NCBI GenBank assembly: GCA_013115125.1 | Contig: JABANN010000013.1 | Location: forward strand, 62,001 to 126,000 | Direction: 5' to 3' | Length of the DNA stretch: 64,000 nt | From: Perkinsus olseni | Lineage: Eukaryota; Perkinsozoa; Perkinsida | Shown here: in pieces, positions 14,653-24,600 of the stretch | Layout of the letters: each line of letters opens with the position of its first letter | Numbering within the stretch: position 1 is the first letter of the stretch | Notes under the pieces: model-generated | Databases searched by the model: none | Told to the model about the DNA's origin: nothing | Seen by the model: only the letters and a program-made list of their open reading frames with translations | Translations under genes and position numbers: made by a program

Positions 14653-16031
14653 ATGTGCATCCTACTGGCGCTGCAGCCGAAGGGTCCCCAAGTGCGCTTT
14701 CCTCTCATCATCGCCCACAACCGTGATGAATTGCGAGCTAGGCGCACGGGTGCTCTCGCCGTGGAAGCCTCTACAGGGCTGTGTTGTGCTCGAGATTTTC
14801 AAGGCGGTAGTTCAGAGGCCGTGGTCTGAGTTTGCTAGGGCGAAAAGAGCACCTTCTGTTCAGGTGGCATGGACATGGCCTTCCATGTTCAATCTGGTCG
14901 TTTTGCCGTGCTCAACAACTGCAGATGTCTCACACGGTACCCGGATGAAGACCCTGAGAAGCTGTCGAGAGGACGCCTGGTGGAGTCGGTAGCTTCAGGA
15001 ACGCGCATACCGAGCGCGACGACACACTGTAGTAGGGGGAATAGTGATGATGCTTCGCGAAGAAGATCTTCTCTACATAGTGACTGGGGACTCCCCAGTG
15101 GGGAGGTCGTTAACCTCCAGTGCTGTCGTGAGAATTGAAAAGATTCGTAACATTCAGGATTGTTCGTCGGCCTCACCGGACGACTGCTGTCATCCTGTCC
15201 CGTGTCGGCTTGGTCCGCTACGAGCCGTGCAATCCATCTTTGCTCTTCCTCAGTCGATCCGTACTATCTATTTCATGTCGATAACACATACACAGCCAAG
15301 CCTAGCCTTCGAGTGTACAACCACGTCCCGATGCACCCCTCACTCACAACGAGTTCTGTTGCATGGGATGATTCAATCCGAGAGATTGCGGAGGGAGGTA
15401 GCGCTTGGAGTCAGTCTGAAGAAGCCAGCGATGGAGGTGATTGCCAGTTTTTGTGAAGTCCAATGAAGCACCGTGGTGTGAGCATCCCTGGCCTAAGTCG
15501 CAGTTCCTCGAGGAGCGGGGCCAAACGCTAATTTCTGAGCTTTCCGACTACTCGAGTCTAGAAGACGTCACTGCTGCTGTGGCAGAGGTCATGTCACGTT
15601 CCGACCCTGTTTGCACGAGGGGTACGTGCTGCTGCTGTGAGAGCTGCTGAGAGCAAAGCGTGACGGTCAGATCAATGGGGCGCCTCTGCCGAGACGATAT
15701 CTACCTGGTCGCCGGATCCCGACCGTGAGTGGTGGATGGTTCAGGCACCGTTCCTTGCGGGAAGCGAGGATTGCATCACGTAATATGAAGATTCCGTTCC
15801 CTTCAACTGCGGAGGTCTTATCATCGGATACTAGTCATTTGTTCTCCCTGCATGCTGCGCTATGGGTGGTGCGATACCAAATCTTGCAGGTACGGCACAG
15901 TTTCGCAGACCCTTCTCATCGTGGACCGTGAACTCGAGGCAACTCACATGTGGATGCGGCCCATCACCATCGACGAGCGCTCGACCAGCTCGTTCGGCCC
16001 ATGGACAAAATTCAAATTTGCGTGGCTTTGA
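14653..16031 (+). CDS. TANGO2-like NRDE protein
   Basis: The start at 14653 gives the family-typical Met-Cys N-terminus (MCILLALQPKG) and then IIAHNRDELRARRT with the NRDE signature. After the intron at about 14810-14865 come GGMDMAFHVQSGRFAVLNNC and CLTRYPDEDPEKLSRGRLVE, matching the family block that follows the GGTW motif; here the Trp is replaced. Downstream exons give HPWPKSQFLEERGQTLISEL and the C-terminal YGTVSQTLLIVDRELEATHM, ending at TGA 16029-16031. TANGO2 proteins affect haem or lipid trafficking and Golgi organisation in other eukaryotes; the biochemical role is still debated. The exons between about 15000 and 15440 are unclear, so the central part of the model is uncertain. Confidence 0.75.
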
Positions 16032-16594
16032 CAGTATTTTTCAATCAACGGTAACAGTGTGTTAAGGGAAGCCGAAGTTTTTCACTCCTACTGGCAAGTG
16101 ATCTTGTGCTCATGAAGTCGGGCCGAGAGAGTTTTCGGCCCTTCCATGCTAGCGCTAAAATGAAACCACCGTCCTCTCGTAGTCGTACCTGCGCACTGCT
16201 GCAGTTTAGGTCGGTGCGCCGGCTGATGAAGCTGTGCTTTCAATCCCCCGCTAGATCCTACCACGCCAACCCTCACACGATCCCTGCGTTGCTCCTCAGC
16301 CTTTCTCGTGTCTGATCGACCATAGAGACGGACGCGTTGAGCTCAATTCCTCAATTTCTCAATTGCTCAATATCTCAATTGTGGGTCAGAGCTGTATTAC
16401 TCTCTGCCGGTAGGAGACAGGTTTTGTGGTATGGTCAGCCACGTTCCTGGCCTCAACTGCCAGTGGGTCGTAAGATTGTGCAGATTTGCGTCGTCGGTGT
16501 CTTCGCGTGTCCACGAGGGGCTCTTCGGTCAGTTATCATCGTTCTGGATAATTCGTTGGATTTTCACTTGTCGCACTAGCTTTCTTTTGTAATC
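16032..16594. other. Intergenic with short AT microrepeat
   Basis: There is no gene. At 16340-16383 a CTCAATT word is repeated five times in slightly changed form (TCAATTCCTCAATTTCTCAA, then TTGCTCAATATCTCAATTG), a short degenerate tandem repeat. The 3' end is the promoter side of the first YccF gene. Confidence 0.5.
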
Positions 16595-17135
16595 ATGACT
16601 GAGATAATCATCACTCAGGAGGAGGGCAGAGGGTGCTGTGCAGGATTCGGCAACTTCCTGTGGATCCTCCTAGCTGGATGGTACACTGCCCTTATATGGT
16701 TCCTCCTCGCAGTGATACTATGCATAACAATAGTTGGAATACCGTGTGGAAAGCAGTGCTGGAAGATGGCGAAGCTTTCCTTTTTACCGTTCGGTTATCA
16801 GGTAGCAGCCACCGACGTGCTTGCAGTACTGTTCGCCGTTGCGGTCAAAACAACTACTCGAAGAAGGTTTACGATTAGTTCATAATTTCTCTTTCTGCTG
16901 TCAGGTTCGTGATAAGGAGAACGATTCCTGCTGTTGCAGTTGCATGTGTAATTGTCTCTGGTTTATTCCCGGTTTAATCATTGCGATCTTCTACGTCCTG
17001 GCCGCCGTGCTCTTCTTCGTGACAATCGTCGGGATCCCATTTGGCATCCAGTGCTGCAAGCTTGCCGGGTTAGCGTTCAATCCGTTTGGTCACGAGGTTG
17101 CACTGCGGAACTCAGTGGAAGTGATTGATGTCTGA
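16595..17135 (+). CDS. Double YccF-domain membrane protein 1
   Basis: Two exons (16595-16801 and 16905-17135) joined by a 103-nt phase-0 intron. Each exon encodes one YccF (DUF307) unit of about 65 residues: a hydrophobic pair around LWILLAGWYTALIWFLLAVI with the signature ITIVGIPCGKQCWKMAKLSF and PFGYQ, then LWFIPGLIIAIFYVLAAVLF with VGIPFGIQCCKLAGLAFNPF. YccF is a bacterial inner-membrane domain of unknown role. Cys-rich segments (CCAGFG, SCCCSCMCNC) precede each hydrophobic unit and might be lipidated or bind metal. It is the first of three adjacent paralogues with the same exon plan. Confidence 0.85.
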
Positions 17136-17484
17136 GAGCGTTCTGTTAAGAACCTACTTTGTACAGACTGGCTAATTGCAACCGATACCACCTCTCTCGT
17201 TTTCATCGAAAAACATTTATGATTATTCTTATGTGGCTAAGTCGCGAAACTCGTCAATGAAGCGATGCCGCGCTCGTTGTGAAGAAGTGGAGCTCAGTGT
17301 TTCCAAGGGTGAATGCGGAAAAATCGCGGCGTGCCTTGTTTCAACCCGGTGACGATTGTGGGTTTCGGCTGGAACGCGTGGTCAATATTACGACTAGTGC
17401 TAGCTGTTGGAGGGTACTGCAATGCTGCAACGACAGTGCGCAACACAAGGAGTATTGCGCAACACTAGTAAGCTGTTTTTACTT

Positions 17485-18074
17485 ATGAGTTCTCCTTCCA
17501 GCAGCGAAGATTCAGGAGGCGAGACCTTCCACGTGGAGCGTAAGAGAGGTTGCGCAGCTTGGTTGTGCAACCTTCTGTGGATATTGAGTGGATCCTTCTT
17601 GCCTGCTCTGTTTTGGTTCCTACTGGCACTACTGCTGTGCATCACTGTTGTTGGTATTCCCTTCGGAGTCCAATGCTACAAGATGGGCAAACTTGCACTC
17701 ATACCTTTTGGATACAAAGTAAGTTCCCGTATCCTCGCCTCGTTTTCGCTCGCTCCGGCGCCTGCCTCTAACATTACCCGGGGCTGTCAGTAGGCTTTTT
17801 CGCTGCTCATTGATCAGTCATAGAGTGCTTCGACTGTCAGGTTATCGATAAAGGAGGTATCCTCTGCTGTGGCATCGACTGGCTGTGCAACTGTCTGTGG
17901 TGGCTTCCAGGAATTATAATAGCTGCCTTTGAGATCATCTGTGCTGTCATATCATTCATATCTATTATTGGTGTTCCCTTTGGCATCCAGCACTGCAAGC
18001 TCGCAAAGCTTGCTATGCACCCGTTCGGGCTTGAAGTGCAACTCAGACGGGAAGTGCAGGTCCAAGACGTGTGA
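17485..18074 (+). CDS. Double YccF-domain membrane protein 2
   Basis: Two exons (17485-17718 and 17841-18074) with a 122-nt intron in the same position and phase as in its neighbours. Exon 1 encodes a Ser-rich start (MSSPSSSEDSGG), then CNLLWILSGSFLPALFWFLL and ITVVGIPFGVQCYKMGKLAL; exon 2 encodes CNCLWWLPGIIIAAFEIICA and VPFGIQHCKLAKLAMHPFGL. The frame is open upstream to 17407, but the ATG at 17485 matches the length of the paralogues. Role unknown; localisation to an internal or plasma membrane is inferred from hydrophobicity. Confidence 0.85.
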
Positions 18075-18368
18075 TCAATGATCAACTACCTGGACCTACA
18101 TCATCACTGATGATACATTGATTCATCTTCGGCATTCTCGTCGAACTGTCGTATTTCATGCGATTGCTCTTACCAGGGTTTCCTATCAATACCAGAGTAC
18201 TCATCGTTTATGATATCATCTGACTGTCTCGTGTTCTTGGGTAGCCTTGTCTGAAGATATTCCCGTGGGTCTGAAATCCTAGGCGATTGTATGTTGTGAT
18301 GGTGTCAACTTTGGCTTGGCTCTTCACCCCTCCCTGTCAGCGTTAACTTATTCCTGTTGTTGTAACAC

Positions 18369-18889
18369 ATGGCTGAGGCATTCAAGGTCGAAGATCGCCG
18401 AGGCTGTGGTCATTGGACTTGCAACATTCTATGGATATTGACCGGCGGCTGGGTTGCTGCTCTCTGGTGGGCGCTGTTCGGCTGTATATTCTGCATCACC
18501 ATAATCGGTATCCCATGCGGACTACAGTGCTTCAAAATGGCTAAGCTCTCTTTCATACCATTTGGCTACAGAGTAAGTTCTAAGCTAGTCCTCTGATGCT
18601 TCTCGTTCCGCGGGCCGTATTCGAGCCTATAGTGCGTTCGCTTCCTCAGGTTGAAGACAAGGGCAGTTCGGCCTGCTGCGCCTGCCTTTGTCTTGGCAAC
18701 TGTCTGTGGTTCATTCCTGGTCTGATCATCGCCATTTTTAACATATTCTCGGCAGTACTTTGCTTCATCTCTATAATTGGTATCCCGTTCGGAATTCAGT
18801 ACTGCAAGCTCGCCAGGCTGGCCTTCTCACCATTCGGTCTCGAAGTCACTGCGGACAAGGTTGTCGCTGTGGAAGTTGTCAACGTATAG
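18369..18889 (+). CDS. Double YccF-domain membrane protein 3
   Basis: Two exons (18369-18572 and 18650-18889) with a 77-nt intron at the shared position. It starts MAEAFKVEDRRGCGHWTCNI, then gives LTGGWVAALWWALFGCIFCI and IGIPCGLQCFKMAKLSFIPF; exon 2 gives CLCLGNCLWFIPGLIIAIFN and IGIPFGIQYCKLARLAFSPF. The start is an ATG nine bases after TTGTTG. It is the last of the tandem YccF trio, and the secreted-family segmental duplication begins about 80 bp downstream. Confidence 0.87.
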
Positions 18890-18964
18890 TTCGTCGGAGG
18901 TTGATATGAATTCGATGAATCTTTCCTGAACTTAGAATCAGATCGTAGCCTTTATCATTTTGTA

Positions 18965-21475
18965 ACACCGCCAATAAGCTCAGATATCAGAGTTTGATTG
19001 CGCTCGGTGTTGTGTTTAACCTTAGTGCATGAGACCTGCAGAAGTCTGCTCACTTGACTTGGTGGATGCACAGCGCGTGATAGATGATCCTTTGAGCACC
19101 AAGTTTCCGCGAAGACGTATTCCGGGCGAGCCGCTGTTCCAGCAGGAGACGGGGCTGCACAGGGCACCCGCTCATCTTGATCACGGAGCTGCAGGTGACA
19201 TTACTCGGTTAGTCGCTTGTGAAGGCAAGTTTAGCTGGTGAAGCCTGCTGCTGATTTTACTTCGCGTAATACAGAGAGCGTGTTCGGTCTCCGCCGTTCG
19301 GAGCATTGAGATACGGGTATCCGAGCTGCCCAGCAAATCTGAGGAGCATGGCTTTTAATAAGAAAGATCGTTATATGTTGTCAGTTGTCTTGATTTCCCG
19401 CCTATAATTCGTCATGCTTATAACAAGATTATGGTTATACTGTGTAGCCGCTACACTGTAGCGCTCCTCAAACTATCGTGGCCGTCGTATGCTATGATGA
19501 GCACAGTTAGTGAGAGCAAGGGCCCTTTGACTATCGTGCAGAGCTACCAACCCCCAGATAGGGAAGATCATTCCTACGCTTAACAAACCCTAGCGAGCCG
19601 TGGATCCCGTTTCCGGCGAGTCGCCGGGAAGCAACCAGGCGGTCGCCGGCGGCGACCGTTGCTCCCAGAGGACAAGGTTGAGAATAGAATACCGCCATTA
19701 GGAGTTGGACGGGTTGAGAATGAGCAGAATGGCAGCGGCTGCCTAATGGGAACTATCGCAGCATCTGGCATTACTGACAAAGGCAGTGACAGGGTGCCAT
19801 TCGCGTCTAGAGTTATTCAATCTCAATCGAATTCTGCTGGCGGATTGCCCTTGACAAGCCATCTAGCTCAAGCCATCCGTACTGGCCACGAGCCTCGTCA
19901 TGAGGATCGCAACCAATCCCATACTCGACCTAGACTGGTAACCCATGGCACGGTCCCCGGTGCTATAGCTAATTTCCCACCGCCTGGATTCTATGTGAAC
20001 AGCACTTTCGGGGTAATATTGAAGAATGAGGGGATTCGTAAGTGCACTTTCGCTCTCAAGATCGAGCGTGGTTACTATCTGGCTCCGTATTCACGTATGA
20101 CTCTAAACAAGAGGGGCTCCAAGTTCAACTGCTACATCCCAGCGGGGAATAGGAAGGTGCACGTTCTTGGGGAGCAGCCTCGTAGAATACTGGGTCTGGG
20201 GCAGCAAGAACCTTTGAAACCCTCCGTCATAAGGCTGTGCCACTCTGCCGAAAGCAACAGAACTTGGATGGAACTTCCAAGTGGATCGGTGCTATTGAGT
20301 TGGGAGCCCCTGCTTTCGGAAGAAAATGCGGGGCACGGTACTGGAAGACAGAGAGTCGGACTAATCCACACGGAAGGCGATGGCCTCGAACGCATGGCAA
20401 GAGGGAGAAAAAGACCTATGGAATGGGCGGAGAACGATTCTCGAGATCCTCGTAAGACGAAGCTAGGAAGATTTACGATGGAGGGACAACCCCCCTCAGG
20501 GTTACGCGACGCAGAACCTGAAGGGCTCAGGGGAGCTCATCTCACAGAGGCTCCAGGCAATGCGCTCAGGACTGGGCGGATAGATGGGAGCTACGATACG
20601 GAGCATGGTAGGGACATTCTCGCAACTGCGGTAGCGATCGCTGGCATTTCGGGGGAAGATACCGGCGAGGGAGGAAAGTACAACAAGATTCTACCGGGAG
20701 ACGCAGTACACGCGACAACCATCGATGCCACGAGCTCTGATCAAAGGGCACTTCCCGGGCGGCTTAGGAGCCTCCATCCTGCAGTTTCATCGCTCAGGCA
20801 ACCAATGGACGTCCCCCCTAGAGAGGCTGTCGTTATTAATGCTGCCACCAAGGTAGCAGGCGGGATACGGGATGGCAGCAGTGGAACCGCTGTTCGCGGA
20901 GGTGAACGCCAGCGGGAGAGTGTTAATGCTCAGGGCAGTGCTCATGCCGACGAAATGCGGATCAATAAAGTCTCATGGGAGATCGGGGAAGAGGCGGGAT
21001 CTTCAATAGAACACTGGACAGCTTTAATAGACCGCTGGAACGCTGAGAAAAACGGTCCAGAGGAGCTTGGGAGTGAGCGTGATCATAGAGATCAGCCTAG
21101 GCTCGTCAATAAGAACCAAGTGACCCCTAAAGCGGGGAGAGTTGATGACATCTCCGAGAAGGGGAGCAGTATTGGACGCGGGGCAGACGGCACCACCTAC
21201 GTTGCATCCGCATCATCCGGGGAATCTTTGTCCTCTCCAGATCTACTTGATCTATTTGAGGACCCGATCGAGAGATCTATTCGGCTAGGCCTATTCTTGC
21301 AGTAAATCTGCTAGTCGTCGGCCTCACGAAAACCAATCATGTTTTCGCTGTTCGGATATGTTGGCATTCGATGTGGATGTAGATTATCTCGCGTTGTGTC
21401 ATGAGTTTATAAGTCATAGCGCGTCAGTGATCCTCCCCGAGAAATTGCGGATCGATATCGTGTTCGTGGAACCCA
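18965..21475 (+). repeat. Segmental duplication, unit 1
   Basis: This unit matches 21775-24170 along its length. Shared landmarks are TCAGAGTTTGATTG-type sequence near 18983 and 21800, GAAGTTTCC-type sequence near 19100 and 21948, GATCGTTATATGTTGTCAGTT near 19368 and 22185, the protein-coding block, and TCTCGCGTTGTGT near 21388 and 24088. It contains secreted-family copy C. Divergence is moderate, with many small indels. Confidence 0.75.
19659..21305 (+). CDS. Secreted family protein, copy C (leader lost)
   Basis: Open frame of 548 residues. The first 110 residues are the end of a former first domain plus linker (LPEDKVENRIPPLG, IAASGITDKGSDR, SRVIQSQSN), which align with the linker after domain 1 of copy D. 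Then comes one complete domain (NFPPPGFYVN to VLLSWEPL) with KCTF and NCYIP, a basic linker (MARGRKRPMEWAENDSRDPR), DILATAVAIAGISGEDTGEG and the tail DLLDLFEDPIERS. Upstream, near 19410, a remnant leader (MLITRLWLYCVAATL then stop) remains, frameshifted by a 13-nt insertion relative to copy D; the body of domain 1 is deleted. It may therefore be translated without a signal peptide, or be a pseudogene with a surviving frame. Confidence 0.55.
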   Translation: MLPEDKVENRIPPLGVGRVENEQNGSGCLMGTIAASGITDKGSDRVPFASRVIQSQSNSAGGLPLTSHLAQAIRTGHEPRHEDRNQSHTRPRLVTHGTVPGAIANFPPPGFYVNSTFGVILKNEGIRKCTFALKIERGYYLAPYSRMTLNKRGSKFNCYIPAGNRKVHVLGEQPRRILGLGQQEPLKPSVIRLCHSAESNRTWMELPSGSVLLSWEPLLSEENAGHGTGRQRVGLIHTEGDGLERMARGRKRPMEWAENDSRDPRKTKLGRFTMEGQPPSGLRDAEPEGLRGAHLTEAPGNALRTGRIDGSYDTEHGRDILATAVAIAGISGEDTGEGGKYNKILPGDAVHATTIDATSSDQRALPGRLRSLHPAVSSLRQPMDVPPREAVVINAATKVAGGIRDGSSGTAVRGGERQRESVNAQGSAHADEMRINKVSWEIGEEAGSSIEHWTALIDRWNAEKNGPEELGSERDHRDQPRLVNKNQVTPKAGRVDDISEKGSSIGRGADGTTYVASASSGESLSSPDLLDLFEDPIERSIRLGLFLQ

Positions 21476-21774
21476 GCGCTGTGTGCGAACAGTCGCTGCT
21501 TCGACGCCGTCGGACCGACGGATAAGATCCCCAATCCATCGATGCCGGGCACGACCTTGACAGTGATTCAACTCCCAATAATTGCCTACTAATTGGCCTA
21601 CCTTATCGTACATTCAGACACCTGCCAGACATCTCACTGATTGAAAGCTTCATGCGCTCACGTAGGAAGCTCCGACGGGTCCGTGTTCTGAGCGCTCGAG
21701 TTCTTCATTGCAGTTGAGTCGGTCATGTTCGTGACAAGGCTTTGGCTGACTCCTGGTATAATAATTCATTCTGT
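21306..21774. other. Flank of the segmental duplication
   Basis: This contains the end of duplication unit 1 and a short unique spacer before unit 2. No gene was recognised. Confidence 0.45.
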
Positions 21775-24170
21775 AACTGACGCGATAAGCTTAGAAATGA
21801 GAGTTTGATTGAGCTGGATTTTGTGATTAACCTTGGTGCATGAGAACTTCAGAAGGCCTGCTCATACAACTTGGTTGGAGGTTTCACGCGGAGTCAGTCT
21901 GAAAGGTTCACAGCGTGATGGAGCGATGGATGTTCCTTTGAGCACGAAGTTTCCACGGAGTCGTTTTTCGGGCGATCTGCTGTACCAAGCAGGAGACGAG
22001 GGCGCATGGGGTACTGTTTACATGGTTACTCGCTTGCGAGGGCATGTTGGGCTGGTGGAGCCCATCACCTTCTGGCAGAAGGCTTCTGCTGGTTCCACTC
22101 CGCGTATGCAGAGAGCCCGCCGAGCGGAGCCTTGTCTGCGATCTGCCCGGCAAACCATGAGAGCATGGCTCCTCATACGAACGATCGTTATATGTTGTCA
22201 GTTGCCTTGTTTTTCCGGCTCGGTAGGACCCACCATGCTGATAACATGGTTACGCTCCTACCGTGTAGCACTCCTCAACATAGTGTGGCAATCGTATGCT
22301 GTAACAAGCGCCAACAGTCGGAGAAAGGGCATTTCGCTCACCATCTCCTGATGGCAAAAGTCATTTCTATGTAAAACCGAACTCAGCAAGCCCTGCTACT
22401 CACTTCCCACAACCTGGTCTGTATGAAAACGAGCTCTTCGGGGTCCTAATGAAAAACGAAGGCATGAACGATTGTACCCTCACGTTTGCCCACGAACGGG
22501 ATACCCCTGTCAGGCTCGCCTATCTATCCAGTGTTACCTCGAGAATGAGAGCCCCCGGGATGAACTGCTACATCCCCGCTGAGGTTCGTGAACTGAACTC
22601 CAATGGCCGCTTGCTTCGGAGGTCACTGGGCATCGTACGTCGAAGGTCATTGAGACCATCCGACTTAATGCTCTGTCATTCTATAGAAAGTGATCAAATT
22701 TGGATGGTATTCCCTAGCGGAGCCGTGCGTATGAGTTGGCGGCCGTTGCCTCCAGAGGTCAGAGTTGAAAATGTGGAATCGTCACCAGTGGTTGGACAGG
22801 TTGAGAATGAGGAGAATGAGGGCGGCTACGACGAGGGCAGCCGAATGGGTATCATCACTGATGAAGGGTTTGACAGGGCCGGAGAATACAACGGCGTCTT
22901 GCTCCCCTCCGTAGAGAACGTGGATGAAGGCCGGCGTAAGAGTGGACATACCCACAATGTTGGGCGTGAAGTCGCAACTAGAGTCATTCAATCTTCTTTG
23001 GATTGTGGCAGCGGTTCGCGACGGACGCGTGATCTCGCTCAATCCTTCCCCACTGACGCCGAGCCTGGTCGTCCGCAAGTGATCTCGCTCTTCCCGCAAG
23101 ATCACCGGCGATATCGATGCTATAGCTAATTTCCCACCGGCTGGTTTATATAAAAACGAGACTTTCGGGGCAGCGCTGAAGAATGAGGGGATCCATAAGT
23201 GTACCTTTTCCTTCAAACTCAAGAGGGGTCTATATTCGCCTCCATATGCCAGCATGAATGCCAGCATGATCCCGAGCGAGAGAGGCTCTAATTTCAACTG
23301 TTATGTCCCCGCTTGGAATGGGACGATCCGCCTCATTGGTGACGAGATTCGGAGTATACTGGGTGTAAGACGGCCAAAACTTTCGGAACCATCCGTCATA
23401 AAGCTGTGCCACTCTGTCGAAGGCAACAAAACTTGGATAATACTTCAAAGTGGATCCATTCCCTTGAGTTGGGAGCCCCTGCCATCGGAAGAGGCAGGGC
23501 ACGGTAGTAGGTCACCAAGAGTTGGACTTATCCACACGGAGGTTAACGGCGTTGACCGCATGCCAAGTGGGAGAAAGAGGCGTATGGAGTTGGCGGAGAA
23601 CCATTCTCGAGATCCTCAGAAGCGAAGCTAAGGCGAATCACGACGGTGGGACAACTCTACGGTGGGTTTCCTTCTGAAGTCTCATCTGAGCCCGGTGGTG
23701 CAGAGGAAACACTATTAGACCGTTCGAGCGCTGAAGAGAGCTCGTCAAATGACCTTGGCCGCAAGGGTTGTCATTAGGATCGCTCTGAGCTTCTCAGTAA
23801 CAATAAAGTGCCGCCTTACGCGGGAAGAGCTGAGGACATGTCCAAGAGGAGAAACAGTGGTGTCCCCGGAGTAGACAGCACCACCTCATTACCATCGGAA
23901 GAGCCTTCGTCCCCCCAAGATTTACTTGATATATTCGAGGACCCGACCGAGAAATAACTTCGACTCGGCTCATAATGAGCCGCTCATTCTAGAAGTGCCG
24001 TCTGCGCAGGCCATCGGCCTCATAATAACCAACCACGCCCTCGTTGTTCCGATGTGTTGGCATTCGCTGTGAGATGTAGAGAATCTCGCGTTGTGTTATG
24101 ACTCGTATCTGATGAGTTTGTAGGTCGTAGCGTGCGTAGTGATACTACCGGGGTATTGCGAACCGACATT
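21775..24170 (+). repeat. Segmental duplication, unit 2
   Basis: Second copy of the roughly 2.4-kb unit, carrying the two-domain family member D. It keeps the first domain that unit 1 has lost but lacks much of the segment between the second domain and the acidic tail (the DILATAV region), so neither copy is complete. Confidence 0.75.
22234..23957 (+). pseudogene. Secreted family, copy D (two domains, frameshifted)
   Basis: The leader frame starts at the ATG at 22234 (MLITWLRSYRVALLNIVW). Domain 1 runs from HFPQPGLYEN (about 22405) to MSWRPLPPE with DCTLTF and NCYIP; its linker has QVENEENEGG and GIITDEGFDRAGE. The frame is then lost near 23,080-23,110, where a 12-nt word (GTGATCTCGCTC) is duplicated about 56 bp apart. 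Domain 2 (NFPPAGLYKN to PLSWEPLP) follows in another frame. A one-base deletion relative to copy C near 23,625 shifts the frame again after SRDPQK. An in-frame stop occurs in the tail before DLLDIFEDPTEK and the final TAA at 23955-23957. At least three disruptions make this a pseudogene. Confidence 0.7.
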
Positions 24171-24600
24171 GGGTACGTTTAACGGTTATACTGATTACAG
24201 TGTAGCAATGCCACACATCGCTCGGCATCCTCGCCGTCATCATGACGCGCGATAGTCACGACTCGCAGAGACTAGACGGCGGTGCCCGTAGCATTTGGCC
24301 ATCTCTAGCACATGCTGCCAGCTATGTTCCTGGTACTCTATTTTGTTCGGCTGAAAGTCTCACATACGAGTGATCCAACCCTCAGTGATAGTAATACTAT
24401 CATAGTATTATAGTGGGCTGGCAGAGGGTCCAATTTAGCGAGCGCTGAGATACCCCGTCAAATATCTCACGGATTGAGAGATCCGCGCGTTGACGCAGGA
24501 TCGCTGCGTGAACACTTTCCTGCGGCAGGAAGCTTTGATGGACATGTTTTTCAGTGCTCGACTTCTTCTTAGGAAGTTCTTAAGTTTATTTAGGCACGCC
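23958..24600. other. Intergenic with palindromic spot
   Basis: This contains the 3' flank of duplication unit 2 and the 5' flank of copy E. Near 24385-24413 two overlapping palindromes occur (TGATAGTAATACTATCA and AATACTATGATAGTATT-like). No gene was recognised. Confidence 0.4.

Noticed and set aside
21833-22351. 172-codon plus-strand frame in duplication unit 2
   Set aside because: Its counterpart in unit 1 is not open, and only its end contains the leader of copy D; the rest looks like non-coding flank.
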